Source: Xenophilus sp. Marseille-Q4582 | GTDB lineage: Bacteria; Pseudomonadota; Gammaproteobacteria; Burkholderiales; Burkholderiaceae_C | DNA: 64,000 bases | Reading direction: 5' to 3' | Assembly (NCBI RefSeq): GCF_916700565.1 | Contig: NZ_CAKAKO010000002.1 | Coordinates: 992,001-1,056,000, forward strand | In this document: positions 45,074 to 53,391 of the stretch, piece after piece | Position numbering within the stretch: position 1 is the first letter of the stretch | How the letters are laid out: every line of letters begins with the position of its first letter | Notes under the pieces: model-generated | The model's database searches: none | Seen by the model: only the letters and a program-made list of their open reading frames with translations | Told to the model about the DNA's origin: nothing | Made by a program: the position numbers and the translations under genes

Positions 45074-45592
45074 ATGTCCATGCGATACGCAATCGTCGAA
45101 GACGGCATCGTCATCAACATCGCTGTGGCTGACTCGCCACTGTCGGACAACTGGATCCACGACCCAAGCGATAGCTGTGCGAAGGGCGACCTGTGGACAG
45201 GCGAGAGCTTCGAGCGACCCACGACCAACAGCACGCTGGAGGCGTTGCAGGCCGAGCTGATCGAAGCCGCTACAGCCCACCGCTGGACTGTCGAGACTGG
45301 CGGCATCACGCTGCCCAACGGTGTCCAGATCAAGACCGGCACCGAAGACCAAGCGCGCATCACGTCGGTCATCGCCAATGCGCGCCTGGCCGGCGTCGAG
45401 TCGGTTGACTTCAAGGCCGCCAACGGCTGGATCACGCTCACGCTCGCAGAGGTGGAGGGCATTGCCGCGGACATCGCGCTGCATGTGCAAGCGTGCTTCG
45501 CTGCGGAGCGCGCGCATCACGACGCTATCGCCGCGCTGCCGGACCTGGAAAGCGCGCAAGCCTACGACGTGACGGAGGGCTGGCCAACATGA
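45074..45592 (+). CDS. Tail fibre-associated protein (DUF4376-like)
   Basis: 172 residues. The C-terminal two thirds (AHRWTVETGGITLPNGVQIK, then DQARITSVIANARL) match the DUF4376 domain found in fibre and fibre-assembly proteins. It follows the fibre gene and overlaps the holin start (ATGA). Confidence 0.8.
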   Translation: MSMRYAIVEDGIVINIAVADSPLSDNWIHDPSDSCAKGDLWTGESFERPTTNSTLEALQAELIEAATAHRWTVETGGITLPNGVQIKTGTEDQARITSVIANARLAGVESVDFKAANGWITLTLAEVEGIAADIALHVQACFAAERAHHDAIAALPDLESAQAYDVTEGWPT

Positions 45593-45840
45593 GCATGCAT
45601 CCTGAAGCGATGGAGAAGGCCGGCGCCGTCGCCGGCAAGACGCTGATGTACGGCGGTGCAGCGGGCTCCGTTGCGAGCGGCCTCACGCTGTCGGAAATTG
45701 GTGTGATCGTCGGCATGCTGCTGGGTGTCCTGGGCCTGTTGCTCGGGCAGTACTGGGCCTGGCGCAAGGACCGGCGCGAACAACGCGAGTCGGAGGCCCG
45801 GCTGCGGCACAAGTTCGGCACGGGGTGGGACGAGGTATGA
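45589..45840 (+). CDS. Holin
   Basis: 83 residues. Two hydrophobic stretches (about 16-31 and 35-53, LSEIGVIVGMLLGVLGLLLG) are followed by a basic, charged tail (WRKDRREQRESEARLRHK), as in class II holins. It is the first gene of an ATGA-coupled lysis cassette. Confidence 0.85.
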   Translation: MSMHPEAMEKAGAVAGKTLMYGGAAGSVASGLTLSEIGVIVGMLLGVLGLLLGQYWAWRKDRREQRESEARLRHKFGTGWDEV

Positions 45841-46382
45841 GCGGCGTCACCCTGCCGCGTCAGCCGAGCATGCCGGCAGCGCTGGTGCGCAAAGGAGCGA
45901 TCCCCGCCGCGCTGCTGGCCGCGCTGACCAGCCCCCTGGCGTTCACGACACTGGAGCGCCTGGAGGGCAACATCAAGCGGGTGTACGCCGACCACCTCGC
46001 AGGCGGCATTCCGACCTACTGCGCCGGCCGCACAGATTGGGCCGCGAAGGTGGGCACGCCGCTGTCTGATGACCAGTGCCGCGAGGTCAACAAGGTCACG
46101 CTGCTGGAATACGGCTATGCGGTCCTCGGCTGCGTGTCGTGGGACTACCTGACGGCACGTCGCCTGATCGGGCTCACCATGTTCGCGGTCAACGTCGGGA
46201 AAGAGGGCGCGTGTGGCTCGCAGGCCTTCCGCGCGATCAACGTCGGGCGCATCGCCGAGGGCTGCGCGCTGCTGGCGTTCCGCTACGACGGCACGCCCAA
46301 CTGGTCCTATGCAGGCGGGGTGTTCGTGCAGGGGCTGCACAACCGGCGAAAAGCGGAGCGCACCCTGTGCGATGACACATGA
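45837..46382 (+). CDS. Endolysin (GH24 lysozyme, SAR type)
   Basis: 185 residues. The catalytic triad of R/T4-type lysozymes can be placed at E43 (LEG), D52 (YAD) and T60 (PTYC). The N-terminal hydrophobic stretch (about 20-37) is rich in small residues, like a signal-anchor-release segment. The C-terminus RRKAERTLCD is typical. It cleaves peptidoglycan after holin triggering. Confidence 0.9.
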   Translation: MSGVTLPRQPSMPAALVRKGAIPAALLAALTSPLAFTTLERLEGNIKRVYADHLAGGIPTYCAGRTDWAAKVGTPLSDDQCREVNKVTLLEYGYAVLGCVSWDYLTARRLIGLTMFAVNVGKEGACGSQAFRAINVGRIAEGCALLAFRYDGTPNWSYAGGVFVQGLHNRRKAERTLCDDT

Positions 46383-46903
46383 CCATCATCCCGCCTTGGG
46401 TTAAGTGGGCCGCCGCGGTGGTCATTGCCGGTGCATCGTTCGCTGCCGGCTGGCACCTCAACGGCATGACCGGACGCGCAGCAGTAGCCGAAGTGAAGAC
46501 AGAGCTGGCCACCGGACGCGCCGACCGCGCCGAGGCCGCGCGTACCGACGAACAGAAGACCGCAACCCTGGAGCACCAACATGCAGGCCTCACACTCGCC
46601 GCCGCCGAGCGGTTCTCTCTCGCGGCGCCTGGCCGTGAGCTTGCTCTGCGCGCTGAGCTTGCTGATGCTCGCCGGGTGCGTGACGGCGCCGAAGTCCGAG
46701 CCGCCCGTTATCGCGCGCAAGCCCAGGGCGACGCCGCTGCCCGCCGCGATCTCGCAGATCGATGTGAAGCCCTCGACCGGCAGCTTGCAGCCGGCGTCGG
46801 AGTGGTCGCGGCGCTCCGTGGAGATCTTGAGCGACGGGACGCAGAAGTGATGCTGCTGGTGGAGCAGATCCAGGCAGATCGGCTGCTGTTTGCAGTTCCC
46901 TAG
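46379..46903 (+). CDS. Rz: Inner-membrane spanin (Rz)
   Basis: 174 residues: one N-terminal membrane span (about 8-25) and a long charged coiled coil in the periplasm, the i-spanin architecture. ATGA overlap with endolysin. The o-spanin gene is nested within it. Confidence 0.88.
   Translation: MTIIPPWVKWAAAVVIAGASFAAGWHLNGMTGRAAVAEVKTELATGRADRAEAARTDEQKTATLEHQHAGLTLAAAERFSLAAPGRELALRAELADARRVRDGAEVRAARYRAQAQGDAAARRDLADRCEALDRQLAAGVGVVAALRGDLERRDAEVMLLVEQIQADRLLFAVP
46581..46850 (+). CDS. Rz1: Outer-membrane lipoprotein spanin (Rz1), nested in Rz
   Basis: 89 residues wholly inside Rz in another frame. A signal peptide ends in the lipobox LAGC, followed by a Pro-rich mature part, as in Rz1. 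Together with Rz it fuses inner and outer membranes at lysis. Confidence 0.88.
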   Translation: MQASHSPPPSGSLSRRLAVSLLCALSLLMLAGCVTAPKSEPPVIARKPRATPLPAAISQIDVKPSTGSLQPASEWSRRSVEILSDGTQK

Positions 46904-47135
46904 TGAACCGCAGCCACCGGGCGCGTAGGACGAGGGCGGTAATTACCATCAGATCACTGCCATAGCAAGGTAGGATTTCACGACGTCGCCATGTAAGACG
47001 TGAACGCGTATCGTGCCTACAACATAGATGGAAGTGTTACTGCCCGCGGCCCGGGCGCCCGACCACTCGGGGGCGGCGTTTCATCTTGTGGCGACTCCGT
47101 TGGCGATGAGCGTCAATTGACATAGGAGATACCCA
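46904..47135. other. Gap after lysis genes
   Basis: 232 bp without a convincing gene. A perfect palindrome GTCAATTGAC lies at 47112-47121, and the TCAATTGA core recurs at the start of the next gene (47138-47145). Otherwise nothing is recognised. Confidence 0.5.
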
Positions 47136-47393
47136 ATGTCAATTGAGCAACTTAGAGCCATTTCCCAGGAGGACTTGCCGCTGATCGTTGAGGACCTGAA
47201 CGAAGTACTCGGGGTCCGCAGCCTCATCGAGGGTGGGCTCGTCGTCGGCTATGCGGGAGTCCTTGACTTTCTGCCGTGCGGCCGTGCGGTCGTGGTGCGC
47301 CCGGCTGTGATCCGGGACGTGACGGCCATGGGAGCGCAGTTCCTGGGCCTGCCCGATCCGCGACTCCCGCCCCATTTGGATTTGTTCGATTGA
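47136..47393 (+). CDS. Hypothetical cargo protein
   Basis: 85 residues, acidic, alpha/beta (MSIEQLRAISQEDLPLIVED), with GGAG 10 nt upstream. It begins the accessory block after the lysis genes. No family is recognised. Confidence 0.65.
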   Translation: MSIEQLRAISQEDLPLIVEDLNEVLGVRSLIEGGLVVGYAGVLDFLPCGRAVVVRPAVIRDVTAMGAQFLGLPDPRLPPHLDLFD

Positions 47394-47519
47394 GGGCAAA
47401 AGCCCATCATCCAGCAGCGGGCATTGGAAACGTTTTGTAGTGGTTGAGCTTTGCGGGCATGCTTGCGGGGAGAGTTGGATCTTCCTCTTGCCCTTCCGCT
47501 TAGCAAGCAAGGAGCCACT

Positions 47520-47672
47520 ATGTTGCTCGATGCGATGGATCCTCGTTACACCCGATGGGTGAGGCTCACTGACATCTATGCACGGTTGTGCGCCAGGGCG
47601 CTACGGCGCGAGAAGCCGCCAATAAAGCTTTTGCGCACCGTGCGCGCTGAACTCGCCCGGCTGACTGGCTAA
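47520..47672 (+). CDS. Small basic hypothetical protein
   Basis: 50 residues from the ATG at 47520 (AAGGAG 7 nt upstream), helical and Arg-rich (YARLCARALRREKPPIKLLR). Size and charge fit a small nucleic-acid-binding or regulatory protein. The 126 bp before it hold no gene. Confidence 0.5.
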   Translation: MLLDAMDPRYTRWVRLTDIYARLCARALRREKPPIKLLRTVRAELARLTG

Positions 47673-47694
47673 GGGGCTGCGTACAGGCGCCAGC

Positions 47695-47721
47695 AAAAAG
47701 GCCCACCGCCGTGGGTGGGCC
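47695..47721 (-). terminator. Terminator for the leftward 94-residue gene
   Basis: On the minus strand GGCCCACC/GGTGGGCC (47721-47714 / 47707-47700) forms an 8-bp stem followed by T5 (47699-47695). Confidence 0.7.
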
Positions 47722-47795
47722 AAGCCGCAGCCGCCGTCAGGGAGGAGAAACGGCGGATCGTGCCTGCGGTGCCTCATGATGGCAGCGGCCTCCCC

Positions 47796-48080
47796 TCAGG
47801 TCAACCGCACGTCGAAGTACGCCTCCTGCACATCGCCGAGGTCGCGGAAGCCGGCCGTGCGCGCCGCCTCGTAGGCCGCGTGGTAGGCGGTCGCCAGCCG
47901 ATGCTCTTCCTTTGTCAGCTCGTTGGCGCTGGACTCGCTGGCGTTCTGGAAGGCCTTGAACGCGGCTTCGGCCTCGTCGCCCAGCTTGCGCTCCAGCTCG
48001 CGCCGGAAGCGGGTGACGGCCGTGGTCAGCATGGCCGGATCGGCGCCGGGGTAGTCCTGGAGGGTGATGCGGAGCGGCAT
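47796..48080 (-). CDS. Hypothetical cargo protein, leftward
   Basis: 94 residues, helical and acidic (MPLRITLQDYPGADPAMLTT). It is transcribed against the late genes, with its own terminator, as expected of a moron expressed from the prophage. No family is recognised. Confidence 0.65.
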   Translation of the reverse strand: MPLRITLQDYPGADPAMLTTAVTRFRRELERKLGDEAEAAFKAFQNASESSANELTKEEHRLATAYHAAYEAARTAGFRDLGDVQEAYFDVRLT

Positions 48081-48142
48081 GGGCGGAATCTACCGCTCCG
48101 GCCGTGGCGGCGGTGTGAACATGCGGCGTCGGCCGACAGGGA

Positions 48143-48165
48143 GCGCGTCCGAATTCCGGACGCGC
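48143..48165. promoter_or_regulatory. Palindrome between divergent cargo genes
   Basis: GCGCGTCCG and CGGACGCGC form a perfect 9-bp inverted repeat around AATTC, in the 151-bp gap between the leftward 94-residue gene and the rightward membrane-protein gene. An operator is possible; a DNA-binding partner is not identified. Confidence 0.45.
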
Positions 48166-48231
48166 ATGCTCGGATTTGAAATCTGACCATGCCGCCCAGA
48201 CCTACTGTGCATCCATCCAGCACAATCCGCC

Positions 48232-48477
48232 ATGCCCATCGATCAGATCGCCATCCCCATCCTGGGCGCGCTCGCCGCCTGGCTGTCTCAGGAGCGCCGG
48301 CCGAAGCTGGCGCGCTGGGCATGCATCTTCGGGCTGATCGGGCAGCCGTTCTGGTTCTACGCCAGCTGGAAGGCCGAGCAGTGGGGCATCTTCGCGGTGT
48401 CGGTGCTGTACGGCTTCGCGTGGCTGCGCGGGCTGTGGGTGTTCTGGATCAGGCCCATGAATTCTCAAAAGCCGTGA
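48232..48477 (+). CDS. Small membrane protein
   Basis: 81 residues with two or three hydrophobic segments (PIDQIAIPILGALAAWL; WACIFGLIGQPFWFYASW; WGIFAVSVLYGFAWLRGLWV). Probably an inner-membrane cargo protein, possibly for superinfection exclusion. No family is recognised. Confidence 0.65.
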   Translation: MPIDQIAIPILGALAAWLSQERRPKLARWACIFGLIGQPFWFYASWKAEQWGIFAVSVLYGFAWLRGLWVFWIRPMNSQKP

Positions 48478-48598
48478 AAATGTAGAACTTTGGTGTGTGA
48501 TGGTCGTCACGTTAGTGACCGCTCTAACCCTTTCGGCGGGGCTCCTACCTCTTGCTTTTCGATATTCGCCGCCCACAATCTGTGTTATCGGCCACCTG

Positions 48599-48623
48599 GC
48601 CTCCGCCCGTAGGGGCTTTTTTT
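48599..48623 (+). terminator. Intrinsic terminator
   Basis: GCCTC/GGGGC stem (with one G:T pair) and T7, in the gap after the membrane-protein gene and just before the 68-residue gene. Confidence 0.55.
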
Positions 48624-48638
48624 GTCACTGGAGTAATC

Positions 48639-48845
48639 ATGGAAGACCTTGGACTGAGCACTGAGTTTGCTGAGATGCTGGAGCAAGCATGCAGCCAGCC
48701 CGGCGTCGCCACGGTCATGGAGACGCTGGCCATGGTCCGCGCGGGCCAGGAGGTTCATCAGGACTATCTGCAGGTGCAGGCCAGTATGAATGCTGTCCGC
48801 TTCACTTCGGTGCCGAGCGTGGGCCAGTGGGGCATGGCTGACTGA
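48639..48845 (+). CDS. Small hypothetical protein paired with protease
   Basis: 68 residues from the ATG at 48639 (GGAG 6 nt upstream), acidic and helical. Its stop overlaps the protease start by one base (TGATG), so the two form an operon. No family is recognised; it could be a partner, adaptor or inhibitor of the protease. Confidence 0.65.
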   Translation: MEDLGLSTEFAEMLEQACSQPGVATVMETLAMVRAGQEVHQDYLQVQASMNAVRFTSVPSVGQWGMAD

Positions 48846-49909
48846 TGCCAAGCTGGGGCAAGATCGGCTTCAGCATCCATGAGCTGATACAGCAGCGAGA
48901 CAAGCAGCCGCACGACAGAGTTCGACGAGGGTATCTAGTCGCGGCACGCCAGAAGACCGGGCGTGCTGTGATCCTGTACGCCACGAAGTGGACGCTTCCG
49001 GACCAGGGCACTCCCCCTCAAATGCTGTCCATCGGGTCGGGAGATCTGCAGGGCTTTATGGAGGTGATGCATGGGGTCAAGGAAGACAAGCTCGACCTGA
49101 TCTTGCACAGTCCGGGTGGCGGTATTGACGCTGCTGCGGCAATCGTCGACTACCTTCGTAAGAAGTTCACCCACATTCGAGCCATCGTCCCCAGCGCGGC
49201 TATGTCTGCTGCGGGCATGATTGCTTGCGCCTGCGACGAGATCGTCATGGGCAAGCACTCGTTCCTAGGTCCTTCAGATCCTCAGTTCAATTTGCCAACA
49301 CCGCTTGGCGGTTACCGGCAGGTGGCTGCGCAGTCGATCATTGAACAGTTCGAGCGCGCTCGCCGAGAGTGCTTGGCGGATCAGCGGAACCTAGCGGTGT
49401 GGGCGCCAATCCTGTCCCAATATGGGCCGGACCTCTTGGTGCAGGCTGACCGGGCATCAAAGCTGTCTAGAGAGCTGGTCCAGCAGTGGCTCAGTCGCTA
49501 CATGTTTAAGGGTGACGCCGATGCCGACACCAAGGCGGCTACTGCCGCTACGTGGCTCTCAAGTCACGAAAACTTCAACAGTCACGGTCGGCACATCAAC
49601 CGCGATGAGTTGAGAGCAAAGGGTTTGAAGATCGTCGATCTTGAGGCCGACGAAGAGGAACAAGACATCTTCCTCAGCGTCTTCCATGCGACCACGCATA
49701 CGATGACAGATACGGGTGCGGTCAAGATCATCGAGAACCACCTGGGCCGCGCCTTCATCAACCAAATGCAGTCAATGTTGGTACAGGCCGGCGTTCCTGT
49801 GGGTGTGCCGAACCAGCCTGCGCCTGGTCCAGGTCGTGCCCCGGCCGTTCCGCCGGTGTTCCAGCCGGGTTTGAACCGCGCTCAGCGCCGCGAACTTAAG
49901 GGCAAGTAG
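48845..49909 (+). CDS. SDH-type serine protease (ClpP/SppA fold)
   Basis: 354 residues. LDLILHSPGGGIDAAAAIVD, VPSAAMSAAGMIACACDEIV and MGKHSFLGPSDPQF are the conserved blocks of the serine dehydrogenase proteinase family (SDH_sah), which shares the ClpP/SppA fold; the likely nucleophile is the Ser in AAMSAAGM. The C-terminus is Pro-rich and ends in NRAQRRELKGK. Base composition is clearly less GC-rich than the structural genes. Its place beside attR is typical of cargo acquired by a prophage. The substrate is unknown. Confidence 0.8.
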   Translation: MPSWGKIGFSIHELIQQRDKQPHDRVRRGYLVAARQKTGRAVILYATKWTLPDQGTPPQMLSIGSGDLQGFMEVMHGVKEDKLDLILHSPGGGIDAAAAIVDYLRKKFTHIRAIVPSAAMSAAGMIACACDEIVMGKHSFLGPSDPQFNLPTPLGGYRQVAAQSIIEQFERARRECLADQRNLAVWAPILSQYGPDLLVQADRASKLSRELVQQWLSRYMFKGDADADTKAATAATWLSSHENFNSHGRHINRDELRAKGLKIVDLEADEEEQDIFLSVFHATTHTMTDTGAVKIIENHLGRAFINQMQSMLVQAGVPVGVPNQPAPGPGRAPAVPPVFQPGLNRAQRRELKGK

Positions 49910-49917
49910 TGTGGCAT

Positions 49918-49975
49918 TTAGCCGCTCTTGTTGAGTGCTTTGGGTATGTGAATCAGTCTCTCGCTCACGAATCCC
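49918..49975 (-). other. Phage-native 3' end of int, detached by integration
   Basis: On the minus strand, in the frame that meets the core correctly, this segment encodes GFVSERLIHIPKALNKSG and a TAA stop. It carries the last 18 codons of the integrase in the excised phage, now 39 kb away from the rest of the gene. Confidence 0.8.
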
Positions 49976-49988
49976 GCTCGCGCAACCA
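49976..49988. repeat. attR core, 13-bp direct repeat
   Basis: GCTCGCGCAACCA, identical to the attL core. To its right begins host DNA with the original tRNA terminator; to its left is phage DNA. Confidence 0.9.
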
Positions 49989-50003
49989 ATTCCAGAAATG
50001 CAG

Positions 50004-50033
50004 AAGGCCCTCGAAAGAGGGCCTTTTGTTTTT
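50004..50033 (+). terminator. Native tRNA-fMet terminator, displaced
   Basis: AAGGCCCTC (50004-50012) and GAGGGCCTT (50017-50025) form a perfect 9-bp stem with a GAAA tetraloop, followed by TTGTTTTT. In the uninfected chromosome it would lie 15 bp after the tRNA. The remaining 190 bp up to cfa hold no gene that I can recognise. Confidence 0.85.
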
Positions 50034-50223
50034 CCGAAGCATCCCGGGCCGCCGGCGCAATGCTGTCGCCGCTTACTGCCGTTAGGGCTTGATCGTCGTC
50101 CAGGCCCGCAATGACCCTGACGCGCGCAGCTGTCATCTTCCGTCCTACTGCTCTCTCTTTTCTTTTGTGACAAAGTGAAGGCGCGTCCTGGACGCGGCAG
50201 TCAGAGAAAGGGCTTGAACCAGC

Positions 50224-51489
50224 ATGAACAGCAGTCTGGCACCTCGCATCGAAGCGGAACTTGCGGCACTTCCGGTGCCGGTGGCCGTCGCCTTGCCCGA
50301 TGGGCAGCGCATCGAACCCGCGGGCGCGCGCCTGCGGCTGGCGTTCTCGCGCTGGTCCAGCGTGGCCAAGCTGGCGGCCCGCCAGATCGGCAGCGTGGCC
50401 GAGGACTACGTGGAAGGCCGCGTGCAGATCGAGGGCGCCATGCGCGACCTGATGCAGGCCGCCGCCGCCTTGATGCCGGGCCAGCCGGTGCAGACGCAGA
50501 CCGGGTGGTGGTCCCGCCTGTTGCGCAATGCCAAGTCGCGGGGGGCCCACACGCGCCAGAAGGACAGCGAGCAGATCCAGTTCCACTACGACGTCTCCGA
50601 CGACTTCTATGCGCTGTGGCTGGATCCGCGCCGGGTGTATTCCTGCGCGTACTTCCGCGAGGCCAGCCTGGACCTCGCGGGGGCCCAGGCCGCCAAGCTG
50701 GACCACATCTGCCGCAAGCTGCGGCTCAAGCCCGGCGAGCGCTTCCTGGACATCGGTTGCGGCTGGGGCGCCCTGCTGCTGTGGGCCGCCGAGCATTACG
50801 GCGTGGATGCGACCGGCATCACCCTTTCGCAGAACCAGCATGCGCACGTGCAGGCGCTGATCGCTGAGCGCGGGCTGGCGGACCGGGTGCGCGTGCACTT
50901 GATGGACTACCGTGAACTCGAGGGCCAGCAGGCCTTCGACAAGATCGCATCGGTCGGCATGTTCGAGCATGTGGGCCAGGCCCAGATGGACGGCTACTTC
51001 CGCGGCGTGCAGAAGCTGCTCGTGCCCGGGGGGCTGACGCTGCAGCACGGCATCACGGCGGGTGTCCTGGCGCACCAGCAACTGGGCGCCGGCATGGGCG
51101 ACTTCATCGAGAAATACATCTTCCCGGGCGGCGAACTCCTGCACGTGAGCAGCGTGCTGCAGCACATCGCCGGCGCCGGGCTGGAAATGGTCGACACCGA
51201 GAACCTGCGCCCGCACTACGCGCGCACGCTGTGGGCCTGGTCCGACGCGCTGGAAGCGCAGCTGGAAAAGGCGCGCGCGGTGCTGGAAAAAACGGCGGGC
51301 CCCGAGCGCGGCGAGCGCATCCTGCGGGCCTATCGGCTGTATCTTTCGGGCTGCGCGATGAGTTTCGAGCAAGGCTGGATCTCGCTGCACCAGATGCTGT
51401 GCGCGCGGCCCGACGGCCAGATCCAGGCCCATGCGATGCGCGGCGCGCAGACGGACTATCCCTTCACCCGCAACTACATCTACAACTGA
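50224..51489 (+). CDS. cfa: Cyclopropane-fatty-acyl-phospholipid synthase
   Basis: 421 residues. It transfers a methylene group from S-adenosylmethionine to cis double bonds of membrane phospholipids. The SAM-binding motif FLDIGCGWGALLLWAAEHYG (about residues 175-194) and the active-site block VGMFEHVGQAQMDGYF are clear. First host gene after the prophage. Confidence 0.93.
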   Translation: MNSSLAPRIEAELAALPVPVAVALPDGQRIEPAGARLRLAFSRWSSVAKLAARQIGSVAEDYVEGRVQIEGAMRDLMQAAAALMPGQPVQTQTGWWSRLLRNAKSRGAHTRQKDSEQIQFHYDVSDDFYALWLDPRRVYSCAYFREASLDLAGAQAAKLDHICRKLRLKPGERFLDIGCGWGALLLWAAEHYGVDATGITLSQNQHAHVQALIAERGLADRVRVHLMDYRELEGQQAFDKIASVGMFEHVGQAQMDGYFRGVQKLLVPGGLTLQHGITAGVLAHQQLGAGMGDFIEKYIFPGGELLHVSSVLQHIAGAGLEMVDTENLRPHYARTLWAWSDALEAQLEKARAVLEKTAGPERGERILRAYRLYLSGCAMSFEQGWISLHQMLCARPDGQIQAHAMRGAQTDYPFTRNYIYN

Positions 51490-51504
51490 TCACGGAGGTC
51501 GCCC

Positions 51505-51831
51505 ATGCTCTATCGCTTCAAGTCCCAGGCCAGCGCGGACGTGCTGATGCTCGAAGGCCACGCCCGGCCGCTCCTGGAGATCATCGGCAAATCGGCGGGC
51601 AGCAGCGGCATCATCACCGTCGACCAGATGCCTGGCGCCATCTCGGCGCTGCAGGCGGCGTCGCAGCGCGAGGCCGAGCAGGGGCGGCACAACCATGACG
51701 CGCATGCAGCCGAGGATCACGACACGCAGGCGGAGATCCAGCACGTGGGCCTGCACCAGCGCGCTGCGCCGCTGATCAAGATGATGCGCGAATCGATGGC
51801 GGAGAACCGCGATATCGTCTGGGGCACCTGA
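51505..51831 (+). CDS. DUF1840 domain protein
   Basis: 108 residues (MLYRFKSQASADVLMLEGHA), a small conserved family of betaproteobacteria with unknown function. It starts 15 bp after cfa, with GGAGG upstream, and is probably co-transcribed with it. Confidence 0.85.
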   Translation: MLYRFKSQASADVLMLEGHARPLLEIIGKSAGSSGIITVDQMPGAISALQAASQREAEQGRHNHDAHAAEDHDTQAEIQHVGLHQRAAPLIKMMRESMAENRDIVWGT

Positions 51832-51899
51832 GCGGGGCCTGCGGGCCCGTCCGAAGGCGCCGGCCGGGGGCCGGCGCGCGCGCGGCGCACCGATCGGTG

Positions 51900-52934
51900 T
51901 CAATCCACCTTCGCCCCCGAATCCTTCACCACCTGCGCCCATTTCTCGTGCTCGCGCGCGATGTGCTGGGTGAATTCGGCCGGCGTGCTGCCGCTGGGAA
52001 TTGCGCCCTGCGCCAGCATCTTCTCCTTCACATCGGCGCTGGCCAGTGCACGCGCCACTTCCTGCTGCAGGCGCTGCACGGTGCCGGCCGCCGTGCCTGC
52101 CGGCGCGAGCAGGCCGAACCAGGAACTGGCCTCGAAGCCCTTGAGCGCCGGGCCGCCGGCCTCTTCCACCGTGGGCACGTCGGGCAAGGCGGCCGAGCGC
52201 TGGCTGCTGGTCACGGCCAGCGCCTTGAGCTTGCCGGCCTTGATCTGCTGCATGGACGACGGCAGGTTGTCGAACATCACGTCGGCATTGCCGGCCACCA
52301 GGTCCAGCAGGGCCGGTGCCGAGCCCTTGTAGGGCACGTGGGTCATCTGCACGCCCGTCATGCGCTTGAACAGTTCGCCGGCCAGGTGGATCGACGTGCC
52401 GCTGCCGCTGGACGCCATGTTGAACTGGCCCGGGTTCGCCTTGGCCTTGGCGATGAAGCTGGCCACCGAATCGATGCCCAGCTGCTTCGCCTTCTCGGCG
52501 TTCATCTCCATCACGTTGGGCACGGCCGCGACCATGGTGACGGGCACGAAGTCCTGGATCGGGTCGAAAGGCAGCTTGGGGTACAGGGCCCGGTTGATGC
52601 CATGCGTGCCGACGGTGCCCATGAGCAGCGTGTAGCCGTCGGCGGGCGCGCGGGCCACGATCTCAGCGCCGACATTGCCCCCGGCCCCGGCGCGGTTGTC
52701 CACGACGAAAGGCTGTCCCAGCGCCTTCGACAGCTCGGGCGCCACGGCTCGCGCCAGGATGTCGGTGGTGCCGCCGGCGGCGAAGGGCACCACGATGCGC
52801 ACGGGCCTGCTGGGCCAGTTCGCCTCGGCCAATGCGGCGCCCGGCCAGGCCAGGGCCCCGAGCAGGGCGGCACCCAGCCATGCGCGGCGGCGGGCGGACA
52901 GGGGGCAAGCACGGGACGCAGGAACGGGGCTCAT
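51900..52934 (-). CDS. Bug-family tripartite tricarboxylate receptor (TctC)
   Basis: 344 residues from the ATG at 52934 (AGGAGATC upstream). A twin-arginine-like/Sec signal ([20 protein letters not shown]) comes before the mature receptor with [19 protein letters not shown] and [20 protein letters not shown], diagnostic of Bug receptors that bind carboxylates in the periplasm. No TctA/TctB membrane genes are adjacent. Confidence 0.9.
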   Translation of the reverse strand: MSPVPASRACPLSARRRAWLGAALLGALAWPGAALAEANWPSRPVRIVVPFAAGGTTDILARAVAPELSKALGQPFVVDNRAGAGGNVGAEIVARAPADGYTLLMGTVGTHGINRALYPKLPFDPIQDFVPVTMVAAVPNVMEMNAEKAKQLGIDSVASFIAKAKANPGQFNMASSGSGTSIHLAGELFKRMTGVQMTHVPYKGSAPALLDLVAGNADVMFDNLPSSMQQIKAGKLKALAVTSSQRSAALPDVPTVEEAGGPALKGFEASSWFGLLAPAGTAAGTVQRLQQEVARALASADVKEKMLAQGAIPSGSTPAEFTQHIAREHEKWAQVVKDSGAKVD

Positions 52935-53317
52935 GCAGAGATCTCCTGATGATCGGGCCACAGCTGGCGCAGGACGGCGCGCAGCGGCTGGCCCTGGCGC
53001 AGGCCCAGGCGTTGCGCGGCGGGGTTGAGGTGGCTCAGCACGCCGTGATCGAGCGTGCTGCGCGCTTCACCGATGCGCGCGCTGTGGTGGGCCACCGTGC
53101 AGGCGGCCAGCTCCCGGGCCTGCAGCAGGTCCAGGGCCGCGATGCCGGCGGCGTCGCGACCGCCGCCGGCGTCGTTGAATACCGAAAGCAGCGGCTGCGC
53201 CGCGAGCGCATAGCGCGCCGAGCTGCGGCCGCCGTGCGAGCCGCTGACGGCGATGCAGCCCGCGTCCCGGGGCTGGAGCTCGGTGATGGAATCGACCACG
53301 CGCAGGCAGATCGGCAT
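52931..53317 (-). CDS. Conserved hypothetical protein
   Basis: 128 residues ([40 protein letters not shown]). It overlaps the Bug receptor start by four bases (ATGA), so the two are coupled. The Ser/Gly-rich loop suggests a small enzyme-like fold, but I do not recognise the family. Confidence 0.75.
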   Translation of the reverse strand: MPICLRVVDSITELQPRDAGCIAVSGSHGGRSSARYALAAQPLLSVFNDAGGGRDAAGIAALDLLQARELAACTVAHHSARIGEARSTLDHGVLSHLNPAAQRLGLRQGQPLRAVLRQLWPDHQEISA

Positions 53318-53391
53318 GCCGCGTTGTAGCGGCTATCCCGCCGCGCCCCGCAGGGTGAAAACCCCTGGAGCGCCCGGTTGCCGGCGCCGGC

